Shown here: positions 53,015 through 61,691 of the stretch, in pieces | Numbering within the stretch: position 1 is the first letter of the stretch | Layout: each line of letters starts with the position of its first letter | From: Microcoleaceae cyanobacterium MO_207.B10 | GTDB taxonomy: Bacteria > Cyanobacteriota > Cyanobacteriia > Cyanobacteriales > Microcoleaceae | NCBI GenBank assembly: GCA_030064835.1 | Contig: JASJEE010000001.1 | Span: forward strand, 1 to 64,000 | Length of the DNA: 64,000 nt | Reading direction: 5' to 3' | Notes under the pieces: model-generated | The model's input: only the letters and a program-made list of their open reading frames with translations | Told to the model about the DNA's origin: nothing | The model's database searches: none | Position numbers and translations under genes: made by a program

Positions 53015-56000
53015 ATGACACATACAAACTTTAGAAAAAGTCATCAACCAGAAAATTCAGCTACAAATAAAAGCAAGACTTACTACTACCAAAAATTGAA
53101 TCAAGAACCAGAAGAAACTGAATCCAATAATGAATCAGTATCAATTGTGCCAGTAGAAGTATGGCAGCCAAGGACTAACCAAACATCTCCTGCTTCAGAA
53201 AAAGCACTAGGTTTAAAGGCAAAAACCAACGCATTAGCAGAAGATTTAGCAGTATTACGCTCTAATATAGATGTCAGAATTAATCAACTTCAATCATTAA
53301 TAGAAACAGAAGGAGCTGCAGCAGAAAGAGCCGAATTATTAAACCAAATAACCTCTAATATTCGGGAGTCTCTCAATGTTAAAGATATCTTTAAAAGTGT
53401 TGTAGAAGAGGTGAGAGAAGCTTTACAAACAGACAGGGTTATAGTATATGAATTTGATAAAAATTGGCAAGGTACAGTTATTGCTGAATCAGTAGACGTG
53501 AAATGGCCAGAGAGCTTGGGTGCTGAAATAACTGACCCTTGTTTTGCCGACCGTTATGTAGAATTTTATCAAAAAGGTCGGGTAAGAGCGATCGCTGATA
53601 TTTACGAAGCAGGATTAACAGAATGTCACATTGGGCAACTTGAACCCCTTGCTGTTAGAGCAAATTTAGTTGCTCCCATTCTTGCTAACGGAGAACTATT
53701 AGGATTATTAATAGCCCATCATTGCGCTGAACCCCGACAATGGATAGAATCAGAAATCGAATTTTTCCAACAACTGGCGATTCAACTAGGTTACGCTGTA
53801 GACCAAGCTTTACTATTAGAAAAACAACGGGTAGCTACCCAACAAGCTCAAAAATTAAATCACATTAATGCCGAAATTCGTAAATCTCTCAATCTGAAAG
53901 ACATATTAGTGACTGCAGTCGAACAAACCCGCAGCGCTCTAAAATCAGACCGAGTAGTAGTCTACGAATTTGATGGCGACTGGAAAGGTACAGTCATTGC
54001 TGAATCAGTTGATAGTGGCTGGCCAAAAGCCCAGGGAGCAAAAATCCCTGACCCCTGTTTTGCTGAACGTTATGTACAATCCTATCAACAAGGGCGAGTT
54101 AAGGCTGTAGACCATATTGAAGAAGCAGGACTAAATCCCTGTTATATTAATCAGCTTAAATCCTTTGAGGTCAAAGCTAACTTAGTTGCCCCAATTATAG
54201 TAGAGAAGAAACTGCAAGGTCTGTTGATTGCTCACCAATGTTCTGGCCCCAGAGCTTGGACAGAATTAGAAATAGACTTAATGCGGAAAGTTGCTATTCA
54301 AGTGGGTTACGCTCTAGACCAAGCATACCTATTAGAAAGGCAACAAGCTGCGGTTAAACAAGCTCGATTATTAAACGAAATTTCTAACAGTCTGCGGAGT
54401 ACCACCAACACTGAAGAAGTTTTTGATACTGTAATTGAAGAAGCTCGTAATGCTCTAGGAGCAGACCGCGCCATCATCTGTCAATTTGATGAGAATATGC
54501 TGGGTACAGTGGTAGCAGAATCAGTTGATCGGAGTTTGCCAGCTACTCTTGGGCATCAGATAGATGACTCTAGTTTTGGCAAAAACTTGAAATCCTATCT
54601 GCGCGGGCAAATTAGCACCATTGAAAATATTAAAGCATCTGGAGTAGCTGAGTCAGATATTAAACTATTAGAGCCTTTTGAAGCTAAAGCTAACATTGTT
54701 GCTCCTGTTTTAGTCGAAGCACAACTGTACGGTTTGTTGATTATTCATCAATGCTCTAAACCTCGAAGTTGGGAAGAATCAGAAATTACCTTTATTAAAC
54801 AGTTAGCTAGTCAAGTCAGCACATCCTTAGAACAGAAAAGACTATTAGAACAGCAAAAAGTAGCTACCGAACAAGCACGACGCTTGAATGAAATTAGTTC
54901 AATGATTCGGGAGTCTTTGAATGAACAGGATATTTTTAACACAGTAGTCGTTGAGACTCGCCAAGTGTTAGCAGCAGACAGAGTAATGATTTATAAGTTA
55001 GATGATGACTACAATGGTGTTGTTGTAGCTGAATCAGTAGATAGTATGTGGCCTGTTGGTTTGGGTAGCAAGCTAGACAGCAAATGTTTTAAGGAACATC
55101 ATATTAAAGCTTATCTGCGAGGACGAATTAAGGTATTCAATAATCTGCACGACCCCTCTCAAACCATGATTGATGATGCTAAGAATACCGAATGTTACTT
55201 AAAAGATGCTGCACCTCTAGAAATTAAAGCTACTTTGACAGCTCCAATTATTGTTGACAAAAAGCTGTATGGTTTCTTTGTGACTAATCAATGTTCAGGA
55301 CCTCGGAACTGGAAAGATACAGAAGTTGATTTTATTAAGCAGTTAGCAACTCAAATCGGTTTTGCAGTTGAACAGGAAAACCTGATACAACAACAAAAGA
55401 CAACTGTTGAACAGTCCAAAAAACTGAACAGAATTAGCTTAAGGATTCGGGAATCTCTTGACATTACCCGTATTTTCCGTACAGGTGTAGAAGAAGCACT
55501 CAAACTTATGGAAGCTGACCGAGTGGTAGTTTATCGCTTTGATGAAGATTGGGATGGCAAGATTATTAGTGAGGCAGTAAAACAGGGGTATGTTAATATT
55601 GCCGAGATGGAAACTGAGGTAACTTGTTTTCCCGCAGATTATGTGGAACCATATCGTCAAGGTAGGGTACAAGTTACACCAGATGTGAGTAAAGCAGGTT
55701 TGACCGCGTGCCACGAAGAACAACTCGGAAAATGGCAGGTTAAAGCTAATATAGTAGCTCCAATTTTGGTTAACCAAACTCTCTATGGTTTATTGGGTGT
55801 GCATCAATGTTCTGACACTCGTAACTGGTTAGAGTCAGATGTTGAGGTATTCAAACAAGTAGCTTTACAGATTGGGTATGCTCTTGACCAAGCACTGTTG
55901 TTACAAGAAATTCTACAAGCTCGCCAAAAAGCAGAAGCTATATCTCTTGAGCAGCAACAGCAAAAAGAATTACTGGAAAATCAGATCGAAAAGTTTTTGG

Positions 56001-56959
56001 CAGAAATCGAAAATTCTTTTGATGGGGATTTGACAGTTCGAGCTGCTGTAACAACTGGGGTAATGGGAACTGTAGCTGACTTCTTTAATGCCACAATTGA
56101 AAACTTACAGCAGTTGGTATTGCAGGTGCAGTCGGCTACAAATGTTGTGAGTTCGACAACAGAAGGTAATGAAAAAGAAATTAAAAAGTTGTCGGGTGAA
56201 GCTCAACGTCAAGCTGAAGCAATAGTTAATGCTCTCCAACAAATTCAGGTGATGACTAATTCTGTGAAAGCCGTGGTAGGTAATGCTCAACAAGCAGAAG
56301 CTAAGGTGCAGCAAGCAAATCAGATTCTGCAAACCAGTGATGCTGCGATGAACCGCACAGTTGATGGAATTGTGACTATCCAAAAAACAGTGGAAGCAAC
56401 TGCTCGGAAAGTGAAAACTTTAGGGGAAACTTCTAAGAAGATATCCAGGGTATTGAGTTTGATTAACGATTTGGCAAATCAAACAAATGTTTTGGCGTTG
56501 AATGCTTCGGTGGAAGCAACCAGAGCGGGGCAAGACGATCAAGGGTTTGCAACAGTTGCTAGTGAAGTACGTTCTCTGGCGGAACAGTCAGCTAGTGCGA
56601 CTCAAGAAATAGAACAAATTGTTGAGGAACTTCAATCTGGAACCAGTGAAGTTATTAAAGCAATGGTAGTAGGGCGAAAGCGAGTAATGATTGGTACTCA
56701 GTTGGTGAAGGGAGCGCGAAAAACTCTGACAGATGTGTTGGATGTGAGTGGAGAAATTAGTGAGTTGGTAGAGGGGATTACTGGTTCTGCTACTACTCAA
56801 GCTGATACTTCTAACGCACTGTCGAAAACAATGGAGGAAGTAGCAGCGATCGCTAATCAAACTTCTGAACAGTCTATGACTGTGGCAAATTCTTTTGCTA
56901 AGTTACTAGCAGTTGCAGGAGAGTTAGAGAAGAATGTTGCTGAGTTTAAGGTGAATTAA
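53015..56959 (+). CDS. Soluble chemoreceptor with five GAF domains (PixJ-like, cyanobacteriochrome signatures)
   Basis: 1314 residues. After a polar N-terminus and a short coiled coil come five GAF domains (about 108-265, 285-440, 465-615, 640-795, 815-970), a HAMP-like segment and an MCP signalling domain (tip LINDLANQTNVLALNASVEA, TRAGQDDQGFATVASEVRSL). No membrane helix is seen. GAF1 has DPCF (Cys176) and ECH (Cys204-His205), 28 residues apart, as in DXCF-type cyanobacteriochromes such as TePixJ. GAF2 has DPCF (Cys348) and PCY (Cys376). GAF4 has KCF (Cys691) and ECY (Cys727). GAF5 has TCF (Cys871) and ACH (Cys899). GAF3 has no such cysteine. Likely a light sensor for phototaxis; bilin binding is inference. 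Confidence 0.92.
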   Translation: MTHTNFRKSHQPENSATNKSKTYYYQKLNQEPEETESNNESVSIVPVEVWQPRTNQTSPASEKALGLKAKTNALAEDLAVLRSNIDVRINQLQSLIETEGAAAERAELLNQITSNIRESLNVKDIFKSVVEEVREALQTDRVIVYEFDKNWQGTVIAESVDVKWPESLGAEITDPCFADRYVEFYQKGRVRAIADIYEAGLTECHIGQLEPLAVRANLVAPILANGELLGLLIAHHCAEPRQWIESEIEFFQQLAIQLGYAVDQALLLEKQRVATQQAQKLNHINAEIRKSLNLKDILVTAVEQTRSALKSDRVVVYEFDGDWKGTVIAESVDSGWPKAQGAKIPDPCFAERYVQSYQQGRVKAVDHIEEAGLNPCYINQLKSFEVKANLVAPIIVEKKLQGLLIAHQCSGPRAWTELEIDLMRKVAIQVGYALDQAYLLERQQAAVKQARLLNEISNSLRSTTNTEEVFDTVIEEARNALGADRAIICQFDENMLGTVVAESVDRSLPATLGHQIDDSSFGKNLKSYLRGQISTIENIKASGVAESDIKLLEPFEAKANIVAPVLVEAQLYGLLIIHQCSKPRSWEESEITFIKQLASQVSTSLEQKRLLEQQKVATEQARRLNEISSMIRESLNEQDIFNTVVVETRQVLAADRVMIYKLDDDYNGVVVAESVDSMWPVGLGSKLDSKCFKEHHIKAYLRGRIKVFNNLHDPSQTMIDDAKNTECYLKDAAPLEIKATLTAPIIVDKKLYGFFVTNQCSGPRNWKDTEVDFIKQLATQIGFAVEQENLIQQQKTTVEQSKKLNRISLRIRESLDITRIFRTGVEEALKLMEADRVVVYRFDEDWDGKIISEAVKQGYVNIAEMETEVTCFPADYVEPYRQGRVQVTPDVSKAGLTACHEEQLGKWQVKANIVAPILVNQTLYGLLGVHQCSDTRNWLESDVEVFKQVALQIGYALDQALLLQEILQARQKAEAISLEQQQQKELLENQIEKFLAEIENSFDGDLTVRAAVTTGVMGTVADFFNATIENLQQLVLQVQSATNVVSSTTEGNEKEIKKLSGEAQRQAEAIVNALQQIQVMTNSVKAVVGNAQQAEAKVQQANQILQTSDAAMNRTVDGIVTIQKTVEATARKVKTLGETSKKISRVLSLINDLANQTNVLALNASVEATRAGQDDQGFATVASEVRSLAEQSASATQEIEQIVEELQSGTSEVIKAMVVGRKRVMIGTQLVKGARKTLTDVLDVSGEISELVEGITGSATTQADTSNALSKTMEEVAAIANQTSEQSMTVANSFAKLLAVAGELEKNVAEFKVN

Positions 56960-57085
56960 TAATGGATAATGGATAATTAATAATTAGAGATAGTTTTCAT
57001 TATCTCCATTAATTAGCTACTTTTAGTTATCTGTTAGATGACTGTTGCTATAAGCCCAGAAAGAAATTTTTTGGCGAAAGGAACG

Positions 57086-57108
57086 CCAAGGATTTCTAAT
57101 CCTTGGCT
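57086..57108. terminator. Hairpin after the chemoreceptor gene
   Basis: GCCAAGGAT-TTCTA-ATCCTTGGC, a perfect 9-bp stem, 127 bases after the receptor stop and before the CheA gene. There is no T-run, so it may pause, process or partly terminate the message rather than end it. Confidence 0.45.
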
Positions 57109-57137
57109 AATACCTTAAGTTATCTTTAGATGACTAA

Positions 57138-57355
57138 TAGACTTCTCCAAAAATTCAAAATAAAATCAATTATTATCCATAAACGGCTTTGTTGCACGAA
57201 TATCCTGGAATCCTTGCAGTACAATACTTTCGCATTAATAATATTTATTGATAAATCCTTATTTCATAATGCTTCTAGCACTTTCATGCAACAAAGCCTC
57301 CATAAACTATCAATTATTTCTCTGTTCCCTATTCCCTATTTTCTGGAGATGTCTA
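57138..57355. mobile_element. R5 element copy 4, split by an R4 element
   Basis: TAGACTTCTCCAAAAATTC at the left and ATTTTCTGGAGATGTCTA at the right, with AATAAAATCAATTATTATCC and ACTATCAATTATTTCTC inside. The R4 element with its 9-bp duplication occupies 57185-57307. The 84-codon frame here is an artefact. Confidence 0.7.
57185..57298. mobile_element. R4 element copy 2 (114 bp, 9-bp target duplication)
   Basis: GGCTTTGTTGCACGAATATCC to ACTTTCATGCAACAAAGCC, with perfectly inverted 12-bp ends. TCCATAAAC is present on both sides (57176-57184 and 57299-57307). Non-coding. Confidence 0.85.
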
Positions 57356-57395
57356 ATGAGAGGCTTCAAACCTCTGGGGATTAATTATCAATTAT

Positions 57396-57544
57396 ATCAT
57401 GTCCGTTGATATTGTTTGTGTAAAGCCAATGGTGGATATCTACAGGAAATTGAAGTTTTTTTTCTTGCTCTTAAGCCTTGTTCCCTGTTCCCAGTTAAGT
57501 GTTCCCTACCTTTGCTACACAATACCGATGCTACCGGACATGAT
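57396..57544. mobile_element. R3 element copy 3 (149 bp, 5-bp target duplication)
   Basis: ATCATGTCCGTTGATATTG at the left and GATGCTACCGGACATGAT at the right, with ATTAT on both sides (57391-57395 and 57545-57549). It lies 40 bp upstream of the CheA start. The copy at 60761 is its close relative in reverse. Confidence 0.8.
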
Positions 57545-57586
57545 ATTATTAATTATTAATTAATTAATTATTCTCCCCTATTCCTT

Positions 57587-60500
57587 ATGATTGAAATTGA
57601 CGATCAAGCTTACGAATTCTTTGTAGAAGAAACTACAGAATTATTGCAAATTCTTGAGCAAGGTTTAATCAGCATTTCTCAAGAACATGAAATTAAAACA
57701 CTCCATAAATTAATGCGGGCAGCTCATTCGATTAAAGGTGGTGCTGCTTGTATAGGTTTAACAGGAATCCAAAATATTGCCCATGACTTAGAAAATGGTA
57801 TTCGGGCGCTTTATCAAGAAAATACTGTTTTTGATCTGGAGTTGGAAAATTTACTATTGCAAGCTTTTGACTGTTTGCGGTCGCCAACGACAGAACAAAT
57901 TGAAACGGGTAACTACGATCAGGATATAGCTGTTGCTAAGGCAAAACAAGTTTTTCAGGAGTTGGAAAATAAACTTGGGCATTCTCTAGAGGAAGCAGCA
58001 GAGTTTCCAGAAGTACCAATGGAACAGGGTGATATGGCAAAGTTTCTCTTTACAGAAGAGATACCCTCTGGTTTGCATCGTTGGGAAAATTTGTTAGCTG
58101 GAAAAAGTCAAGGTGATAGTGGTTCATCCCTGAAAGATGAATTGAAGAGACAAGCAGAAGTATTTGCGACTTTAGGAACAATGCTGAATTTGTCGGGGTT
58201 TACTTCTATTGCTGAAACTACTATTAAAGCACTGGAAACAAACCCAAAATATGCAGCAAAAATTGGTCAACTCGCTTTAGCAGATTTTTGGGCAGGACAA
58301 AAAGCAGTATTAGATGGCGATCGCGTTGCCGGAGGAAAACCAAATCCAACATTAGTTAAATTAACCAAACCATATAAACCGAAAAAAACTGTAGCAACTA
58401 CTCAGCAAAAACCAGTTAATCAACCTACTCAAAAATCGCAAAGTGTAGATAAAAATCAACATCAAAAAACAGAAGTAATTCATACAATTAACCGTAAAAT
58501 ATCTGAAGATATATCTCAGAAACAAGATATTTTACCAGCAGTGACTAAATCTGAAAATATATCTCAGAAACAAGATACTTTACCAGCAGTGACTAAATCT
58601 GAAAATATATCTCAGAAACAAGATACTCGTAAAGTATCTACGAATCATAAAAAGCAAAATACAGTAAATCAAAGTAAGCAAAAAATCAAAAAAAGTAACC
58701 ATACTAAAACTAAAAATATTGATATTCCCATAGCAGAAAAAAATCCATTGCAAAAAGCAGATTCTGCATCAACAGTTGCCAAAAATCAGAAGCAAATTCA
58801 AGAGAAAAAAACTACGATTAAAACCGCATCCTCTTTAGGCGTTAGGATAGATATTAAACGCTTGGAAATGTTGAATAATTTAGTAGGGGAATTAGCAACT
58901 CAAGATAATAGTTTTATCCTCCAAAATCAACAAACTGAATCCTCTATAGAAACAGTAGAAAAAGGCTGGCAGAAATTCCAAAAATTAATGACAAATCTCC
59001 AAGAGATTACAGCCTTTTCTGAAAAACTCAAAAAATCATCAAATCCGCAAAATCAGAAACTAGCATCTTTACTAAATATCATACCAAATATTACAGAAGA
59101 AATTGCTCAAATAGGAGAAGCAGTAGACGATATTAAATTATTACATCAGCAGAGCCAACAAATTCTCAAAAAAAGGCAACAAACTTTACAGCAAATACAA
59201 AATCATCTTACTAAAACTCGAATGTTACCTGTGGAATCATTATTTAATAGATTCCCTAGAATGATTAGAGATTTATCAGTACAAAAACAAAAACAGGTAA
59301 AACTCGAATTAGTGGGGATGAATACAATGTTAGATAAAGCAGTTTTAGAGAAATTATATGACCCGATGGTTCATATAGTTAGAAATGCTTTTGATCATGG
59401 CATTGAACCTCCAGAAATCAGAAAAGGTAATGGCAAATCAGAGACAGGAATAATTAGTATTAAATCCTATTATCAAGGAAATTATACTTATATTGAAATT
59501 AAAGATGATGGTGGGGGGATAGATATTGAGAAAATTCGGAATAAAGCAGTAACAAAAAAAATTATTTCTGCTACGGAAGCAGTAAAATTATCAACAAAAC
59601 AATTATACAAATTTTTATTCTATCCTGACTTTTCCACTAAAGACAAAGTAAGTGACTTGTCAGGAAGAGGCGTAGGATTAAATGCAGTTTTTCGTCAAAT
59701 AGAAGAGTTAAAAGGTAATATTACTATTCAATCAGAAACTTCTAAAGGTACAAAATTTCTGCTAAGATTACCTTGGACTTTAACAATTACAAAATTATTA
59801 GTTTTTCGGATGGATGGTAAAATATTTGCCATGCCATTAGATATTTTATCAACTATTATTTATGCTAATATTAATGAAATCGGAATTAATCAAGAAGGAG
59901 ATCAAGTCTATAACTGGCAGGGCAAAAAAGTATTAATCGCACCATCAATTGTCTCAAATTATAATTATCCAATAGTTCTAGAAAGTATTCAACAAAAATC
60001 TGTTGAATTGGGTAAAAAATCTTATGCTCAAAAATATCAAGGAAAGGTGATTTTGCTATTAATTTCTGAAGATACAGAAACAATTGCTATTCAAATTGAG
60101 CAAATATTAATGGAACAAAATTTGACAATTAAACCTTTTAGTCAAGTTTTAACAGCTCCATCATATTTATATGGATGTACAATTTTAGGGGATGGCAGTT
60201 TAGTACCAGTTATTGATGGCATTCAATTATTAGAAAATACTTTGCATAAAGAAGAATTAACTACTAATAAATCACCGATAATTCATAAGACACTTAAGCA
60301 GTCTGCTTTATCTAACTTGCCAACTATTTTAGTAATAGATGATTCTTTAACTACTCGTCAAACTATTTCTAAAACTTTGCAAAAATCAGGATACAATGTC
60401 ATACAAGCTGAAGATGGTAAAGCAGGATTATTACAGCTACAACAAAATACTCAAATAAAGGCTATTATTTGTGATGTGGAAATGCCAGAAATGAATGGTT

Positions 60501-60685
60501 TTGAGTTTCTGAGTCGTTGTCGTAAAGAATATTCTATTGAGGAAATGCCGATATTAATGTTAACATCTCGTGGCAGTCAACCTTATCGTCAGTTAGCTAA
60601 ACAGTTAGGCGCAAATGGTTATTTAACTAAACCTTATTTAGATCAAGATTTAATTAATAATTTACAAAAATGTTTACAGGTTTAA
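57587..60685 (+). CDS. CheA-type hybrid histidine kinase with C-terminal receiver (PixL/PilL type)
   Basis: 1032 residues. Hpt domain with phospho-His47 (RAAHSIKGGAACIGL); a long Lys/Gln-rich linker (about 265-420) with a 16-residue unit (ISQKQDTLPAVTKSEN) present two to three times; dimerisation helices; HATPase (HIVRNAFDHGIEPPEI, IKDDGGGIDIEKI, LSGRGVGLNAVFRQI); CheW-like regulatory domain (RMDGKIFAMPLDILSTII); receiver domain with ILVIDDSLTTRQTISKTL, Asp963 in ICDVEMPEMNGFEF and LTKPYLDQD. The architecture equals PixL/PilL of cyanobacterial taxis operons. Start ATG at 57587. It is separated from the receptor gene by 627 bp of hairpin and mobile elements, so transcription from the upstream genes may be reduced. 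Confidence 0.94.
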   Translation: MIEIDDQAYEFFVEETTELLQILEQGLISISQEHEIKTLHKLMRAAHSIKGGAACIGLTGIQNIAHDLENGIRALYQENTVFDLELENLLLQAFDCLRSPTTEQIETGNYDQDIAVAKAKQVFQELENKLGHSLEEAAEFPEVPMEQGDMAKFLFTEEIPSGLHRWENLLAGKSQGDSGSSLKDELKRQAEVFATLGTMLNLSGFTSIAETTIKALETNPKYAAKIGQLALADFWAGQKAVLDGDRVAGGKPNPTLVKLTKPYKPKKTVATTQQKPVNQPTQKSQSVDKNQHQKTEVIHTINRKISEDISQKQDILPAVTKSENISQKQDTLPAVTKSENISQKQDTRKVSTNHKKQNTVNQSKQKIKKSNHTKTKNIDIPIAEKNPLQKADSASTVAKNQKQIQEKKTTIKTASSLGVRIDIKRLEMLNNLVGELATQDNSFILQNQQTESSIETVEKGWQKFQKLMTNLQEITAFSEKLKKSSNPQNQKLASLLNIIPNITEEIAQIGEAVDDIKLLHQQSQQILKKRQQTLQQIQNHLTKTRMLPVESLFNRFPRMIRDLSVQKQKQVKLELVGMNTMLDKAVLEKLYDPMVHIVRNAFDHGIEPPEIRKGNGKSETGIISIKSYYQGNYTYIEIKDDGGGIDIEKIRNKAVTKKIISATEAVKLSTKQLYKFLFYPDFSTKDKVSDLSGRGVGLNAVFRQIEELKGNITIQSETSKGTKFLLRLPWTLTITKLLVFRMDGKIFAMPLDILSTIIYANINEIGINQEGDQVYNWQGKKVLIAPSIVSNYNYPIVLESIQQKSVELGKKSYAQKYQGKVILLLISEDTETIAIQIEQILMEQNLTIKPFSQVLTAPSYLYGCTILGDGSLVPVIDGIQLLENTLHKEELTTNKSPIIHKTLKQSALSNLPTILVIDDSLTTRQTISKTLQKSGYNVIQAEDGKAGLLQLQQNTQIKAIICDVEMPEMNGFEFLSRCRKEYSIEEMPILMLTSRGSQPYRQLAKQLGANGYLTKPYLDQDLINNLQKCLQV

Positions 60686-60760
60686 GCAGGGAGTAGGGGA
60701 GTTAGATCGGGACGTTGTATGTAACTTCCGTAAAGAGAAGTAGACTAATAATTATCTCAT

Positions 60761-60934
60761 ATCATGTCCGGTAGCATCGGTATTGTATAGCAAAGCTAGG
60801 GAGTAGGGAGTAGGGAGTAGGGAGTAGGTATGGAGGGAACAGGCAGAAAAACTTAACCAAGAGCCAGAAAAAAACTTAGATTCCCTGTAGATATTTACCC
60901 TAACTTTTACACAAACGATATTAACGGACACGAT
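60761..60934 (-). mobile_element. R3 element copy 4
   Basis: ATCATGTCCGGTAGCATCGG at the left and GATATTAACGGACACGAT at the right; the reverse complement follows the copy at 57396 closely. The flanks are CTCAT and ATCAT (four of five bases equal). Tandem GGGAGTA heptamers lie inside. It lies just after the CheA gene. Confidence 0.7.
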
Positions 60935-61148
60935 ATCATATAGCAGCTGTAGAGGCAAACTGCCGTTTGACCCTAATAGATATAGATATAGTGGTTATGC
61001 GTAAGTCCTGTATCTATCAAAAAGGTTATTTCATTAGTGTTAATTACTTAGATAATTGAAGTGTCAGTTAAATTATAGCATTCTTTTTTCAAATTGCTAT
61101 ATATTTATACTATTCTATTAATAAATAAATTAATTTTTGTACCTAAAA
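60935..61148. other. Intergenic DNA with degenerate R1 half
   Basis: 61020-61100 (AAGGTTATTTCATTAGTG, AATTACTTAGATAATTGAAG, AGCATTCTTTTTTCAAATTG) resembles the right half of R1 but without intact ends. No gene. Confidence 0.35.
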
Positions 61149-61511
61149 ATGTCACAACAATTTTCTCCGCAACCAATACTGGAAGTTACTGTTGAAGAAC
61201 TAGCAAATCGCCTAATAGATGGTATTCCTGAAAATTTACAATTAGTAGATGTTCGAGAGCCACAAGAAGTAGAAATAGCCTTTATCGAAGGTTTTAAAGT
61301 TTTCCCCTTAAGTCAGTTTCCCGAATGGTCAGACCAAATTCATGTCCATTTAGACTCTGAGCGAGAGACTTTAGTTTTGTGCCACCATGGGATGCGTTCA
61401 GCTCAAATGTGCCAATGGTTGAAGAACCAAGGTTTTACTAATGTGAAAAATATTATTGGTGGTATAGATGCCTACTCATTAGTCGTAGATAAAAGTATAC
61501 CGCGCTATTAG
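61149..61511 (+). CDS. Rhodanese-domain sulfurtransferase
   Basis: A single rhodanese domain of 120 residues starting at ATG 61149 (MSQQFSPQPILEVTVEELAN); a TTG four codons upstream is less likely. QLVDVREPQEVEIAFIEGF, then the active-site loop LVLCHHGMRSAQMC with Cys78, and FTNVKNIIGGIDAYSLVVD. The CHHGMRS loop is usual for cyanobacterial and plastid rhodanese-like proteins. Probably carries persulfide sulfur in the cytoplasm. It lies 180 bp upstream of hrcA on the same strand. Confidence 0.93.
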   Translation: MSQQFSPQPILEVTVEELANRLIDGIPENLQLVDVREPQEVEIAFIEGFKVFPLSQFPEWSDQIHVHLDSERETLVLCHHGMRSAQMCQWLKNQGFTNVKNIIGGIDAYSLVVDKSIPRY

Positions 61512-61691
61512 ACAGCAAAAACTTTATGATTATTAAGTAGAAAAGTTTCTTTGGCTACATATTTTTTAGCAGAATATGCTTATATCATAACGAAGCACCA
61601 ATTTATATTAAGAAAAATAACTGTTTTGATTAACTAAAATAATTATTTTCTGCTATTGTCTGGAAACTTACCGATATACTCACCTACATCT

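Noticed and set aside
57130-57384. 84-codon open frame between the receptor and CheA genes
   Set aside because: It runs across an R5 element and the R4 element nested in it, with both element ends and the 9-bp duplications inside the frame.
60752-60958. 68-codon minus-strand frame after the CheA gene
   Set aside because: It coincides with an R3 element and encodes its heptamer array.
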